From Rheinheimera sp. A13L (lineage in GTDB: Bacteria > Pseudomonadota > Gammaproteobacteria > Enterobacterales > Alteromonadaceae): a stretch of DNA of 64,000 bases. Below, in pieces: positions 39,289 to 49,317 of this stretch (its first letter is position 1; each line of letters starts with the position of its first letter). The translations under genes and the position numbers were made by a program. The notes under the pieces are model-generated. The model was not told the origin of the DNA. It saw only the letters and a list, made by a program, of their open reading frames with translations, and did not search any database. The DNA lies in the NCBI RefSeq assembly GCF_000217935.1, contig NZ_AFHI01000067.1:62001-126000 (forward strand), in the 5' to 3' direction.

Positions 39289-39411
39289 AAACCGTCGTTC
39301 TTGAAGCTGCAGCTTCGTTGACCGCGCGCTTTCGCCCCAGTCACATAGTGAACTATGCTCCTGGGGTCTCAAGCACTTGTCGTCTCGCTGCAACTCCAAT
39401 TACTTAGGTTT
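39289..39411 (+). repeat. ERIC-like element, copy C, after ndk
   Basis: A 123 bp imperfect palindrome bounded by AAACC and GGTTT. It shares the core arms CGCCCCAGTCACATAG and CTATGCTCCTGGGGTC with the other copies and has the same orientation relative to its upstream gene. It has diverged most at the ends, yet the terminal arms still pair. Confidence 0.85.
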
Positions 39412-39439
39412 AAAAAAGTGTAAAGGGACGATTTATAGT

Positions 39440-39462
39440 GAAAGGGAGCTTAGCTCCCTTTC
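39440..39462 (+). terminator. Terminator of ndk, past the ERIC element
   Basis: A perfect 10 bp stem (GAAAGGGAGC/GCTCCCTTTC) with a TTA loop is followed by TATCTATTT. The ERIC copy would therefore be transcribed in the ndk 3' untranslated region. Confidence 0.65.
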
Positions 39463-39517
39463 TATCTATTTAAACTGTCCTATTTTTTATCTATCTATGT
39501 TGTGAGGGAAAGCCCAA

Positions 39518-40642
39518 ATGAGCCAAACAGAAAACAAAGTCAATCTGCTTGATCTGACCCGTACCCAGATGAAGGAGTTTTTTGTCTCTATTGGTGAAGC
39601 AGGCTTCAGAGCCGATCAGGTGATGAAATGGATTTACCATTTCTGCATCGACGACTTTGATAAAATGACCAACATCAACAAGAAGTTGCGTGACAAATTA
39701 AAAGAAAAAGCCGTGATTGCAGCACCAGTAGTGGTGACTCGTCAGGACAGCGCTGATGGCACTATCAAGTTTGTGATGGGTTTAGCTGGTGGTCAGGAAG
39801 TAGAAACTGTCTGGATCCCGGAAAAAGACCGTCGTACTTTATGTGTGTCTTCGCAAGTTGGCTGTGCTTTAGAATGCACCTTTTGCTCTACAGCCCAGCA
39901 GGGTTTTAACCGCAATTTGAAAGTGTCTGAAATTATTGGTCAGGTATGGCGTGTAGCTCAAATCATTGGCAGCTACGGCGATACAGGCGAAAAACCAGTC
40001 ACCAACGTAGTGATGATGGGCATGGGCGAACCTTTGCTGAATCTGAACAACGTAGTGCCAGCTATGGAGCTGATGCTGGAAGACTTTGGTTTTGGTTTAT
40101 CCAAACGCCGTGTCACTTTAAGTACTTCAGGTGTAGTACCAGCTTTAGATATGCTCAAAGAGCGTATCGACGTGGCCTTGGCGATTTCGTTACACGCGCC
40201 GAATAACACGCTGCGTGATGAATTAGTGCCGGTGAATAAAAAATACCCTATGGAAGAATTCCTGGCTGCGGCTAAACGTTATGTCACAGATTCACGGGCC
40301 AACGATAAAGTTACAGTCGAATATGTAATGCTGGATGGTGTGAACGACAGCATGGAACAAGCCCATGAATTAGCGCATGCCCTTAAAGGTACGCCATCTA
40401 AGGTGAACCTGATCCCATTTAACCCATACCCTGGTTCGCCTTATAAACGTTCAAGCAATTCCCGTATCGACCGCTTTAATAAAGTGCTGCAGGAACACGG
40501 TTATACGGTGATGGTACGTAAGACCCGTGGTGATGATATTGACGCTGCTTGTGGTCAGTTAGTGGGTGATGTAATAGACAGAACTAAACGTTTAGAAAAA
40601 AAACAGATGAAAGCTCATGAGATTTCAGTAAAAATGGTGTAA
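39518..40642 (+). CDS. rlmN: 23S rRNA/tRNA C2-adenosine methyltransferase RlmN
   Basis: Radical-SAM enzyme that methylates C2 of A2503 in 23S rRNA and A37 in some tRNAs. The cluster motif CxxxCxxC is in [11 protein letters not shown] near 115-122. [16 protein letters not shown] near 167, SLHAPNN near 225 and [12 protein letters not shown] near 305 are typical. The resolving Cys near 352 (DIDAACGQL) is present. The length is 374 residues (E. coli 384). GAGGGAAAG precedes the ATG. PilW follows after 23 bases. Confidence 0.97.
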   Translation: MSQTENKVNLLDLTRTQMKEFFVSIGEAGFRADQVMKWIYHFCIDDFDKMTNINKKLRDKLKEKAVIAAPVVVTRQDSADGTIKFVMGLAGGQEVETVWIPEKDRRTLCVSSQVGCALECTFCSTAQQGFNRNLKVSEIIGQVWRVAQIIGSYGDTGEKPVTNVVMMGMGEPLLNLNNVVPAMELMLEDFGFGLSKRRVTLSTSGVVPALDMLKERIDVALAISLHAPNNTLRDELVPVNKKYPMEEFLAAAKRYVTDSRANDKVTVEYVMLDGVNDSMEQAHELAHALKGTPSKVNLIPFNPYPGSPYKRSSNSRIDRFNKVLQEHGYTVMVRKTRGDDIDAACGQLVGDVIDRTKRLEKKQMKAHEISVKMV

Positions 40643-40665
40643 CACTCCATTCAACTGGTATCCCT

Positions 40666-42078
40666 ATGCAAAAACTCAGGCTCCTGGCTTGTGTTGTTTT
40701 CAGTTTACAGTTAGCGGCTTGTGTCACTGAAACCACGGTAGTGGGCAGTGACCGTCAAATCCGTCCTAAGATGGATCAAAAAGAAGCCGCCCGCACCCGC
40801 ATAGCTCTTGGCATTAATTACCTGCAAAGGGGAGATAATGCTCAGGCCAAGTTTAATCTGGAAAAAGCCAAAAGCTTAGCACCTGAACTGGCCGAAGTGC
40901 ATAACGCCCTTGCTTATTATTATCAGCAGGTGGCGGAGTTCGAAGACGCAGAAAACTCCTACAAAACAGCCATAGAACTTGAGCCCAACAACGCCGACTC
41001 TTATAACAACTACGGTGCTTTTTTATGCCAGCGCGGCAAGTATGAGCAAGCCGAGCAGTTGCTGTTGCAAGCGATAAGCCGCCCTGGCTATATCCGTGCC
41101 GCCGACAGCTACGAAAACATCGCCTTGTGTCGCTTAGAGCAAAGAGACTTTATTCAGGCCAAAACTTATTTAGATTTATCCATTAAACACAATGCCAGTC
41201 GCCCCAGCGCTTTATTTAATTTAGCTTCAGTCAATTATGCGATGGCTGATTTACCCGCAGCCCAGGTTCTGCTCGACAGAATGCAAAGTGCTTCTCAAAT
41301 TTCGCCCCGTTCTGTCTTGCTCGGCTATTTGATAGCGCAGGAACAGCAAGACTACAGCCGGATGCAAATGGCTGAGCAGTTATTGCTGACCACTTATCCG
41401 CAAAGTCAGGAAACTTTGTTGTTTAGTCAGGGTAAACTTCGGGAGTCTGAATTCAGTCTGCTCAGACAAGACTATAAGCAGCAATTGTTGCAACAACCGA
41501 AAGAACAGCTCAAAGCAGGGGTAGTTCAGCCTAAAATTAAAATCACCCGTAAAAAGCCTCCGGCGGCAGTGGCAGAGCGTACCGAAGATGCCCGGTTAAG
41601 CGCTGCCATTGTCACAGAGCCTTTGCCTGAATCCAGGGTTGTATCCGAAAACTTAGCGGTAACAGAACCTGCTGTATCTTCTTCTGAGTCAGATCTTCAG
41701 CCTGAAGTGATAGAAGCTGCCTCTGCCACTGAAGTTCAGCAACACGAAGTACAACAAGATGAAACCTTGTATGGCATAGCAGAGCGTTACAGTGTTACTA
41801 TTAGCGATATAATCAGCTGGAACTCTTTGCGTGATAATCAGCCTATAGTCAAGGGCCAGGTCCTGTGGATTGGACAACAAGCACCCCGGCAGATCGAACC
41901 ACAAATTGAAGTACCAGAACGTTATCAGGTCCAGTATGGCGACACCTTATTCCGGATTTCGATGCGTTACAGGGTGAAACTAACCAGCCTGCTGCAATGG
42001 AACAACTTAACTGAGCAAAGCCCGATACGGGCTGGGCAATTTATCTACTTAAAAGATCCGGCACAATTAGAATTATGA
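40666..42078 (+). CDS. pilW: PilW/PilF-type pilotin lipoprotein fused to two LysM domains
   Basis: Outer-membrane lipoprotein needed for PilQ secretin assembly in relatives. The signal peptide ends in the lipobox LAAC with the lipid-bearing Cys at 19. Five or six TPR repeats cover about 40-245 (for example AEVHNALAYYYQQVAEFEDAEN and ADSYNNYGAFLCQRG), matching PilF/PilW. A disordered Pro/Glu-rich linker follows to about 355. Two LysM domains then occupy about 360-402 (DETLYGIAERYSVTISDIISWN) and 418-466 (GDTLFRISMRYRVKLTSLLQWN). Ordinary PilF is about 250 residues, so this is a long fused form that could tie the pilotin to peptidoglycan. It overlaps rodZ by four bases. Confidence 0.9.
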   Translation: MQKLRLLACVVFSLQLAACVTETTVVGSDRQIRPKMDQKEAARTRIALGINYLQRGDNAQAKFNLEKAKSLAPELAEVHNALAYYYQQVAEFEDAENSYKTAIELEPNNADSYNNYGAFLCQRGKYEQAEQLLLQAISRPGYIRAADSYENIALCRLEQRDFIQAKTYLDLSIKHNASRPSALFNLASVNYAMADLPAAQVLLDRMQSASQISPRSVLLGYLIAQEQQDYSRMQMAEQLLLTTYPQSQETLLFSQGKLRESEFSLLRQDYKQQLLQQPKEQLKAGVVQPKIKITRKKPPAAVAERTEDARLSAAIVTEPLPESRVVSENLAVTEPAVSSSESDLQPEVIEAASATEVQQHEVQQDETLYGIAERYSVTISDIISWNSLRDNQPIVKGQVLWIGQQAPRQIEPQIEVPERYQVQYGDTLFRISMRYRVKLTSLLQWNNLTEQSPIRAGQFIYLKDPAQLEL

Positions 42079-43166
42079 CGACTGAATTAACGCAGCCCAG
42101 TAGCGCAGGACAAACTTTAAGCGCAGGACAAACCCTTCGTCAGGCCAGAGAGCAACAAAATCTGACGACAGCGCAAGTGGCACAGCAACTGAATTTAGGC
42201 AAAAGCCTGATTGACGATCTTGAAATGGATCAGGTGGATGCTAAGTTGTCCTCAACTTTTGTCCGTGGTTATTTACGCTCTTATGCCAAATTACTGAAAA
42301 TACCGGCTCAGCAAGTGCTGGACGCTTACAGCAGTAACTCTAAAGGTTTACATCAGGTGCCAAGCCTGACCCGCAGCTTTTCCAAACGCACCGCCAAGGA
42401 AGCCACAGAAAACCGCTTTATCTGGGTCACCTACTTTGTGATCGCAGTTTTTGTGGTGTTGTTAGTGCTGGGATTCTGGCAGAGCCGTTTTGGCAGTTCG
42501 GCCTCAGGCACAGCTTTGCCTATGGCGCAAACAGATGAAACTATGTTGGCCAGCGAAGAAGCGCAGCCAATACAAAGCGAAGTGTTCGGGCAAAGCCAGC
42601 AGGTACAGAATTCAATACCTGTTACGCAACTGGAAAGCTCGCCAACTCCCACAGAAACTTCTGCGCTGAGCACTCAACCACAAGCCACTGTAGCGACAGA
42701 TGCACCAGTGTTGCCTGTACAAGAGCAAATAGCTGCACCCACTGCTGTTGATACTGAGCCACAAGTACCACCAGCCGCTGTACCACAAAATGCAGCATCA
42801 CAATCTGACATTTTAACTCTGTCGCCAGAGCCTGAAGTAACAACCACAGAGGTTCCTGCAGTGGAGGCTCAGGTTACAGCTATCGCAGAGTCTCCAACCA
42901 CAGCATCAACAGATGCAGCGGCCAATGCCAGCATCAGTCTGTCATTAACCGCAGAATGTTGGGTTGATGTGGTGGACGCTACAGGCAAACGTCTGGCCTT
43001 TGGCAGCAGACAAGCCGGAGAAGAGTTAAATTTACGTGGTGTAGCACCGGTTAAAGTTTTATTAGGCAACGCCGCCGCCGCCACTCTTAGCTTTAATGGC
43101 GAAGCCATTGATCTGTCAGGTTATCCAACAGGTCGGGTCGCCCGGTTAACCCTCGGACAAAACTGA
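42075..43166 (+). CDS. rodZ: Cytoskeletal membrane protein RodZ
   Basis: Links MreB to the envelope and helps set rod shape. A Cro/XRE-like helix-turn-helix domain is at about 15-80 ([22 protein letters not shown]), a juxtamembrane basic stretch precedes the membrane helix at about 115-136, and a long Ala/Pro/Thr/Glu-rich periplasmic linker leads to the DUF4115 beta domain at about 290-360 ([20 protein letters not shown]). The length of 363 residues compares with 337 in E. coli. It overlaps pilW by four bases and ispG by one base. Confidence 0.95.
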   Translation: MTTELTQPSSAGQTLSAGQTLRQAREQQNLTTAQVAQQLNLGKSLIDDLEMDQVDAKLSSTFVRGYLRSYAKLLKIPAQQVLDAYSSNSKGLHQVPSLTRSFSKRTAKEATENRFIWVTYFVIAVFVVLLVLGFWQSRFGSSASGTALPMAQTDETMLASEEAQPIQSEVFGQSQQVQNSIPVTQLESSPTPTETSALSTQPQATVATDAPVLPVQEQIAAPTAVDTEPQVPPAAVPQNAASQSDILTLSPEPEVTTTEVPAVEAQVTAIAESPTTASTDAAANASISLSLTAECWVDVVDATGKRLAFGSRQAGEELNLRGVAPVKVLLGNAAAATLSFNGEAIDLSGYPTGRVARLTLGQN

Positions 43167-44281
43167 TGAGTTACGCAGAAAATCCAATTAAAAGACGCCA
43201 GTCCACTCAGATTAAAGTGGGTAATGTACTGATAGGTGGCGATGCCCCTATTGCAGTGCAGTCGATGACGAATACCAAAACCACAGATGTCGCAGCCACA
43301 GTGGCACAAATTCATGCGATAGCCAAAGCTGGCGCTGATTTAGTGCGGGTGTCTGTGCCTACCATGGAAGCGGCGGAAGCCTTTAAACTGATCAAACAGC
43401 AATCGCCTATTCCGTTGGTGGCCGATATTCATTTTGACTACCGTATTGCGCTGAAAGTGGCAGAGTACGGTGTGGACTGTTTGCGCATAAACCCGGGCAA
43501 TATAGGTCGTGAAGACCGTATCCGTTCTGTGGTTGAAGCGGCCCGCGATAAAAATATTCCTATCCGTATTGGGGTGAATGGCGGTTCGCTGGAAGCTGAT
43601 TTGCAAGAGAAATATGGCGAACCTACGCCTGAAGCTCTGGTCGAGTCGGCAATGCGCCATGTCGAAATTCTGGACCGACTGAACTTCGACCAATTTAAAG
43701 TCAGTGTCAAAGCCTCCGATGTGTTTTTAGCTGTAGGTGCGTACCGCCTGCTGGCGAAACAAATTAAGCAGCCGTTGCATTTAGGTATTACTGAAGCAGG
43801 CGGTGCTCGTGCTGGTTCAGTGAAATCTGCTATTGGTCTTGGTATGCTGTTGTCTGAAGGCATAGGCGATACCTTACGTATTTCGTTAGCTGCCGATCCG
43901 GTGGAAGAAGTGAAAGTGGGTTTTGATATTTTAAAATCACTGCGCATTCGTTCCCGAGGCGTTAACTTTATTGCCTGTCCAAGTTGTTCCCGTCAGGAAT
44001 TTGATGTGATCAAAACTATGAATGAACTGGAACAACGACTGGAAGATATTATCGACCCTGTCACAGTGTCCGTCATTGGTTGTGTCGTCAATGGCCCTGG
44101 CGAAGCGCTGATCTCTGATTTAGGCGTCGCAGGGGCCAACCGTATGAGTGGTTTTTACCTCAAAGGTCAGCGCCAGAAATTACGCATTGATAACAACACT
44201 GTCGCAGAGCAGCTGGAAGCTCAGATCCGTTTGTATCTGGCAGAGCAAAAACGACTGATTGAAATTAAACAGCTGGATTGA
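43166..44281 (+). CDS. ispG: 4-hydroxy-3-methylbut-2-enyl diphosphate synthase (IspG)
   Basis: Iron-sulfur enzyme of the MEP isoprenoid pathway. The [4Fe-4S] Cys ligands are in [12 protein letters not shown] near 270 and [10 protein letters not shown] near 305. It opens with [28 protein letters not shown] and has [27 protein letters not shown] near 87. The length of 371 residues is typical. It needs the Isc system encoded upstream for its cluster. It lies between rodZ and hisS, as in E. coli. Confidence 0.98.
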   Translation: MSYAENPIKRRQSTQIKVGNVLIGGDAPIAVQSMTNTKTTDVAATVAQIHAIAKAGADLVRVSVPTMEAAEAFKLIKQQSPIPLVADIHFDYRIALKVAEYGVDCLRINPGNIGREDRIRSVVEAARDKNIPIRIGVNGGSLEADLQEKYGEPTPEALVESAMRHVEILDRLNFDQFKVSVKASDVFLAVGAYRLLAKQIKQPLHLGITEAGGARAGSVKSAIGLGMLLSEGIGDTLRISLAADPVEEVKVGFDILKSLRIRSRGVNFIACPSCSRQEFDVIKTMNELEQRLEDIIDPVTVSVIGCVVNGPGEALISDLGVAGANRMSGFYLKGQRQKLRIDNNTVAEQLEAQIRLYLAEQKRLIEIKQLD

Positions 44282-44325
44282 GTAGCTTCGCTGCATCATC
44301 CGCTTAGGATAAAGAGATAAAACCC

Positions 44326-45600
44326 GTGTCAAAAGATATCCAGGCCATTCGTGGCATGAACGACTGTTTACCAGCCGATACTCCGGCATGGCAGTACGTG
44401 GAACAGATTTTACGTAAAACAGTGCGCAACTATGGCTATGAAGAAATTCGTTTTCCTATAGTCGAAATGACGGAGCTGTTTAAGCGTTCTATCGGCGAAG
44501 TGACCGACATAGTCGAAAAAGAAATGTATACCTTTGCTGATCGTAATGGTGACAGCCTGACTTTACGTCCTGAAGGCACTGCGGTCTGTGTGCGTGCCGC
44601 TAATCAGAACGGTTTGCTGTACAACCAGGAACAACGCTTGTGGTATATGGGCCCTATGTTTCGTCATGAGCGCCCACAAAAAGGCCGTTACCGTCAATTC
44701 CATCAGTTTGGTTTAGAAGCTTTTGGTATGGCTGGCCCGGACATTGACGCTGAAGTGATTCTGCTCAGCGCCCGTTTATGGAAAAGCTTAGGTTTGTTGT
44801 CTCATGTGACTCTTGAGCTGAACTCTTTAGGTTCGAATCAGGCTCGTGCTGATTACCGTGCTGCTTTAGTGGCCTATTTAGAGCAGCACAAAGAGTTACT
44901 GGACGAAGACAGCTTACGCCGTATGCACAGCAACCCGCTGCGGGTGCTGGATAGTAAAAATCCGGTGATGCAGGACATGTTGGGTAAAGCGCCGCAACTT
45001 TTGGATTATTTAGATGATGAATCCAAAGCTGATTTTGATGGTCTGCAACAACGTTTAAAGGCCGCTGGTATTGAGTTTGTGATCAACCCACGTTTAGTGC
45101 GTGGCCTGGATTATTACAACAAAACTGTCTTTGAATGGGTGACCAGCAGCTTAGGTTCACAGGGTACTGTCTGTGCCGGCGGCCGCTACGATGGTTTAGT
45201 GGAGCAACTGGGTGGTAAAGCCACTCCGGCAGTTGGTTTTGCCTTAGGTATGGAACGACTGGTATTATTGCTGCAAACCTTAGACTTATTACCAAAAGCC
45301 CAGGCGCAAACTGATATTTATCTGATGGCCTTAGGGGATGCAGCGGAACTTGCCGCAGTTTCTATTGCCGAAGCCCTGCGTAATGATTTACCTGACTTGC
45401 GTTTAATGACGCACTCCGGTGGCGGCAACTTAAAGAAACAACTGAAAAAAGCAGATAAATCCGGCGCCAGCCTTGGTTTGTTATTAGGTGAAACTGAACT
45501 GGCTGCGGGCGAAATTACGCTGAAATGGCTCAGAGAAGAAAAGCCACAACAAAATATTAAATTGACTGAATTAAGCTGTTTTTTAAAGCAGCTGGTTTAA
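44326..45600 (+). CDS. hisS: Histidyl-tRNA synthetase
   Basis: Class II synthetase that charges tRNA(His). Motif 2 is [20 protein letters not shown] near 113, and the histidine-specific segment [15 protein letters not shown] is near 258. The anticodon-binding domain covers the C-terminal 90 residues or so. The length of 424 residues is the same as in E. coli. The start is GTG with AGGATAAAGAGA before it. It lies 44 bases after ispG and 11 bases before yfgM. Confidence 0.97.
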   Translation: MSKDIQAIRGMNDCLPADTPAWQYVEQILRKTVRNYGYEEIRFPIVEMTELFKRSIGEVTDIVEKEMYTFADRNGDSLTLRPEGTAVCVRAANQNGLLYNQEQRLWYMGPMFRHERPQKGRYRQFHQFGLEAFGMAGPDIDAEVILLSARLWKSLGLLSHVTLELNSLGSNQARADYRAALVAYLEQHKELLDEDSLRRMHSNPLRVLDSKNPVMQDMLGKAPQLLDYLDDESKADFDGLQQRLKAAGIEFVINPRLVRGLDYYNKTVFEWVTSSLGSQGTVCAGGRYDGLVEQLGGKATPAVGFALGMERLVLLLQTLDLLPKAQAQTDIYLMALGDAAELAAVSIAEALRNDLPDLRLMTHSGGGNLKKQLKKADKSGASLGLLLGETELAAGEITLKWLREEKPQQNIKLTELSCFLKQLV

Positions 45601-45611
45601 AGGGATCGAAG

Positions 45612-46250
45612 ATGGAAATTTACAACAGCGAAGAACAACAAGTTGAAGCCATTAAGCGCTTTTGGAAAGAAAACGGTACCTCTATTATCGCAGGTGTAGT
45701 TTTAGGTTTAGGTGGATTGTACGGCTGGCGTTACATTCAGGACACTCAGCTGGAAAACACTATGGCTGCTTCCAGCGCTTATACCCAGTTACTGGAGCAA
45801 CAACAAACAGCAACGGAAAACCCGGAGTTGTTGGCGCAGTTCCAGACTTTTGTGGATGAAAACAGTGATTCTTCTTACGCTTTGCTGGCAGCCTTAGTCG
45901 CCGCCAAAGACGCTGTTGCCAAAGAAGATTATGCGACTGCTGCTAAACAACTGAGCTGGGTTGCCACTAATGCCACGCAACCAGAAATCAAAGCTTTGGC
46001 ACAACTACGTTTAGCCCGTGTGCAAAATGAACAAAAAGATTACCCTGCTGCTTTAGCTACGCTTGCTTTGGCTGTGCCTGACGCTTTTAAAGCGCAGCAG
46101 CAAGAGCTGGTTGGTGACGTGCTTGTCAGTTCAGGTGAATTGGCCAAAGCTAAAACCGCCTATCTGGCTGCCGCAGCAGAGAATAAAGATGCTCAGAATC
46201 CAATTCTGAAAGTGAAATTAGACGAACTGGCGCACGTAACTGCTGCTTAA
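45612..46250 (+). CDS. yfgM: YfgM-type SecYEG-associated membrane protein
   Basis: Bitopic protein with periplasmic TPR-like repeats, an ancillary subunit of the Sec translocon that works with periplasmic chaperones such as PpiD. The N-terminal cytoplasmic tail (about 1-22, EEQQVEAIKRFWKENG) precedes a membrane helix at about 23-42. The rest is helical. The length of 212 residues is near E. coli YfgM (206). It occupies the usual place between hisS and bamB. Confidence 0.94.
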   Translation: MEIYNSEEQQVEAIKRFWKENGTSIIAGVVLGLGGLYGWRYIQDTQLENTMAASSAYTQLLEQQQTATENPELLAQFQTFVDENSDSSYALLAALVAAKDAVAKEDYATAAKQLSWVATNATQPEIKALAQLRLARVQNEQKDYPAALATLALAVPDAFKAQQQELVGDVLVSSGELAKAKTAYLAAAAENKDAQNPILKVKLDELAHVTAA

Positions 46251-46259
46251 GGTGTAAGA

Positions 46260-47444
46260 GTGAAGTTATTCAGGTCCCGTATCGGCTTAATGCTGGTGTT
46301 GTTGACGACTTTGGCTGCCTGTTCTTCCAAGGACGAATTGGTCTATCCGGAAATTAACAACAAAATTGAACCGAAAGAAATTTGGAGCACATCCGTTGGT
46401 AATGGTGTTGAGCATTACGATTCAGCGCTACGCCCTTTGATTTATCAGGATAAAGTGTTTGCTGCCAGTCGTGCTGGTTTGGTCATGGCTTTTGAACGTG
46501 AGTCAGGCAAACGCCTTTGGACTTTTGATGTGCGTAATGATGGCTCAGGCAGTTTGCTGGATGGTCTGAAATTCTGGAACTCTGAAACAGCACGGGTTTC
46601 CGGTGGTATCAGCCAGGGGTACGATAAAATATTTGTCGGTACTGAAAACGGCGATGTGCTGGCGTTAAATCCTGAAACCGGCGAGCTGGTATGGCGTGTG
46701 AAAGTGAAAGGCGAAGTGATTGCCAGACCAGCTGCAGGCGAAGGTTATGTACTGGTGAATACTTCCGCTGGTTATATGTTTGCATTGCACCCTGATACAG
46801 GTGAGCAACGCTGGATGCATGAGCAGGAAAGTGCTTTATTAAGTTTACGTGGTACCAGTGAACCTGTAGTGGCCAACGGCGGCGTGATTTTTGGTAGTGG
46901 TGCAGGCAAAGTGTCAGTACTCATTGCGGATAAAGGCATCTTAGCCTGGGACGCAGCCATTGCTGTGCCAAAAGGCGCAACAGATTTATCCCGTATGGTA
47001 GACGTGGATGCAACACCTGTAGTGGTAGACGGTACTATTTACGCCATTGCTTTTAATGGTGAATTAGTTGCATTAGAGCTGCGTACTGGACGGGTAATGT
47101 GGAAACGTGAATACGCCAGCTTCCGTGATATGACCATCGAAGGTAATACGATTTACCTGGTGGACAGCGTAGGCAAAATTTTTGCCATTGACCGTCGTAA
47201 CGGTTCAGAACAATGGGCACAATTAGGTTTACACAAACATTTCCTGACAGGCCCTGCAGTTTACAAAGACTACCTGGCTATTGGTGATGTGGAAGGGAAT
47301 TTGTTCTGGTTAGATAAAAACAGCGGTGACTTTGTTGCTCAGGAATCTTACGGTTCAGGTTTTTATGTGCAGGGCGTAAGCTCCGCTAATGAATTAGTGA
47401 TCCAAACCCGGGACGGTGAGCTAAGTTTAATACGCTTACCTTAA
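46260..47444 (+). CDS. bamB: Outer-membrane assembly lipoprotein BamB
   Basis: Lipoprotein of the BAM complex that folds outer-membrane proteins. The signal peptide ends in LAAC with Cys at 21. An eight-bladed PQQ-like beta-propeller follows, with repeats such as ALNPETGELVWRVKVKGEV and ALELRTGRVMWKREYAS. The length of 394 residues is typical (E. coli 392). The start is GTG, ten bases after the yfgM stop; a GGTGTAAGAG segment precedes it. A long terminator follows, then der. Confidence 0.97.
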   Translation: MKLFRSRIGLMLVLLTTLAACSSKDELVYPEINNKIEPKEIWSTSVGNGVEHYDSALRPLIYQDKVFAASRAGLVMAFERESGKRLWTFDVRNDGSGSLLDGLKFWNSETARVSGGISQGYDKIFVGTENGDVLALNPETGELVWRVKVKGEVIARPAAGEGYVLVNTSAGYMFALHPDTGEQRWMHEQESALLSLRGTSEPVVANGGVIFGSGAGKVSVLIADKGILAWDAAIAVPKGATDLSRMVDVDATPVVVDGTIYAIAFNGELVALELRTGRVMWKREYASFRDMTIEGNTIYLVDSVGKIFAIDRRNGSEQWAQLGLHKHFLTGPAVYKDYLAIGDVEGNLFWLDKNSGDFVAQESYGSGFYVQGVSSANELVIQTRDGELSLIRLP

Positions 47445-47466
47445 ACCAGCTGAGTATGGAATAAGA

Positions 47467-47509
47467 CAAGGTCGGAGCCGATGAAACATCGCCTCCGGCC
47501 TTGTTGTTT
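47467..47509 (+). terminator. Terminator of the rodZ-bamB region
   Basis: An 11 bp stem (CAAGGTCGGAG with CTCCGGCCTTG, one G-T pair) continues into an inner GATG/CATC stem and is followed by TTGTTT. It lies 22 bases past the bamB stop. Confidence 0.85.
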
Positions 47510-47631
47510 AATAAAGTTTAACCAATTATACGTAGTTGCCATGGCTGAAAAGCCTGGCGTCACAGAGTGAGAAGGCCAGTTGGCCTGCGGTATCCACAAG
47601 GATACATAGTAATTTTATTTGAGGTAAAACC

Positions 47632-49104
47632 ATGTTACCTGTAGTGGCTTTGGTTGGCAGAGCCAACGTTGGAAAATCAACATTATTTAACCGTTTAACC
47701 CGCACCCGGGACGCCTTAGTGGCGGATTTTCCGGGCCTGACGCGCGACCGTAAATACGGTTCAGTCAAATACGAAGGTTACGAATTTATTGTGGTCGATA
47801 CCGGTGGTATAGACGGCAATGAGCAAGGCATTGAAGTGGAAATGGCCGAGCAGTCACTGAAAGCGATCGACGAAGCTGACATAGTGCTGTTTATGGTGGA
47901 CGCCCGTGCCGGCGCTACTGTAGCCGATGATGCGATAGCGCAACACTTACGTCGTATCAATAAAAAGGTGTTTTTGGTCGCCAATAAAACCGATGGTCTG
48001 GATGCTGATACAGCCACTGCCGACTTTTACAGTCTGGCGCAGGGTGAAGTCTATCCTATAGCCGCTGTGCATGGCCGTGGTGTCTTGTCTTTGTTGCAAC
48101 ATGCGTTATTGCCTATGTTGTCTGAACAGCAGCAACAGCGTATTGCCGCCATTGAAAAGGGCGAAGAATTACCGGAAGACTTTGAAGAAGAAAGCGAAGA
48201 GGACATTACTCAGGCTAAGGATCAGCATATCAAGCTGGCCATAGTGGGTCGTCCAAACGTGGGTAAATCAACCTTAACCAACCGTATTTTAGGTGAAGAG
48301 CGTGTTGTGGTATTCGACATGCCAGGCACAACACGGGATTCGATTTATATCCCTATGACCCGGGGTGAGCGCGAATACACCCTGATTGATACGGCTGGTG
48401 TACGTCGTCGTGGCAAAATTGACGATATGGTCGAGAAGTTTTCTGTCATTAAAACTTTGCAAGCCATTGAAGATGCCAACGTGGTGATTTTAGTGCTGGA
48501 TGCCCGTTTAGGTATTTCTGATCAGGACTTAAGTATTTTAGGTTTTGTGCTGAACGCTGGTCGTTCATTGGTACTTGCCGTCAATAAATGGGATGGCCTG
48601 GACGAACGTGTTAAAGAAGATGTCAAACGTGAACTCGACAGACGTTTAGGTTTTATCGACTTTGCCCGCCTGCACTTTATCTCTGCGTTACACGGCTCAG
48701 GTGTAGGTAACTTATTTGAATCGGTAGAAGAAGCGTTCGACTCGGCCACCCGTCGTGTCAGTACAGCGCTTTTAACCCGTATTATGAAAATGGCAGTGGA
48801 AGATCACCAGCCACCTATGGTGAAAGGCCGTCGTGTGAAGCTGAAATACGCCCACGCCGGTGGTTACAACCCGCCTCTTATCGTGATCCACGGTACTCAG
48901 GTAGACGACCTGCCAGATTCGTACAAACGTTATCTGATGAACTATTTCCGAAAATCTTTACAGATGATGGGCACCCCAGTGCGGATTGAATTCCGCGAAG
49001 GCGAAAACCCATTTGCCGGTAAACGTAATATGCTGACACCCAACCAGCAGTACAAGCGGGACCGGATCTTAAAAGCCAGAGCGAATTTGGTGAATAAGAA
49101 GTAA
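47632..49104 (+). CDS. der: Double-GTPase ribosome assembly factor Der (EngA)
   Basis: GTPase needed for maturation of the 50S ribosomal subunit. It has two G-domains: the first P-loop GRANVGKST near 8 and the second GRPNVGKST near 206. [11 protein letters not shown] and NKWDG belong to the second. A C-terminal KH-like domain follows (about 385-490) with [19 protein letters not shown]. An acidic linker ([11 protein letters not shown]) separates the G-domains. The length of 490 residues is the same as in E. coli. A strong terminator follows, and it is the last gene of the conserved block before the variable region. Confidence 0.98.
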   Translation: MLPVVALVGRANVGKSTLFNRLTRTRDALVADFPGLTRDRKYGSVKYEGYEFIVVDTGGIDGNEQGIEVEMAEQSLKAIDEADIVLFMVDARAGATVADDAIAQHLRRINKKVFLVANKTDGLDADTATADFYSLAQGEVYPIAAVHGRGVLSLLQHALLPMLSEQQQQRIAAIEKGEELPEDFEEESEEDITQAKDQHIKLAIVGRPNVGKSTLTNRILGEERVVVFDMPGTTRDSIYIPMTRGEREYTLIDTAGVRRRGKIDDMVEKFSVIKTLQAIEDANVVILVLDARLGISDQDLSILGFVLNAGRSLVLAVNKWDGLDERVKEDVKRELDRRLGFIDFARLHFISALHGSGVGNLFESVEEAFDSATRRVSTALLTRIMKMAVEDHQPPMVKGRRVKLKYAHAGGYNPPLIVIHGTQVDDLPDSYKRYLMNYFRKSLQMMGTPVRIEFREGENPFAGKRNMLTPNQQYKRDRILKARANLVNKK

Positions 49105-49110
49105 GTTTTA

Positions 49111-49140
49111 CAAGGCCAGCGAAAGCTGGCCTTGTTGTTT
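49111..49140 (+). terminator. Terminator of der
   Basis: A perfect 10 bp stem (CAAGGCCAGC/GCTGGCCTTG) with a GAAA tetraloop is followed by TTGTTT. Confidence 0.9.
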
Positions 49141-49164
49141 GTGGGCTTCTCGTCTATTCGAAAT

Positions 49165-49190
49165 TGTAGGGGGGGTCTTGCACCCGCCCG
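49165..49190. repeat. Short TGTAGGGG-type palindrome
   Basis: A palindrome-like GC-rich segment starting TGTAGGGG and ending CCCGCCCG. It resembles, in reverse complement, the insert in ERIC copy E near 56316-56368, so both may belong to one small repeat family. Only two copies are in the window. Confidence 0.45.
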
Positions 49191-49317
49191 TGGTGTCTTA
49201 CGGCTTTGTAGCTGTAACTGTTATTGATGGCTAGATTTCTTACTTTAAAGCGTTTCGCCGCTGGCGAGATACTTTCTTTTGTAGCTAGAAGTTTAGCATG
49301 CCACTATAGTTTCAATT

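Noticed and set aside
43438-43947. 169-codon open frame on the minus strand
   Set aside because: It lies wholly inside ispG, which has all conserved motifs. It is an antisense shadow frame with no family features.
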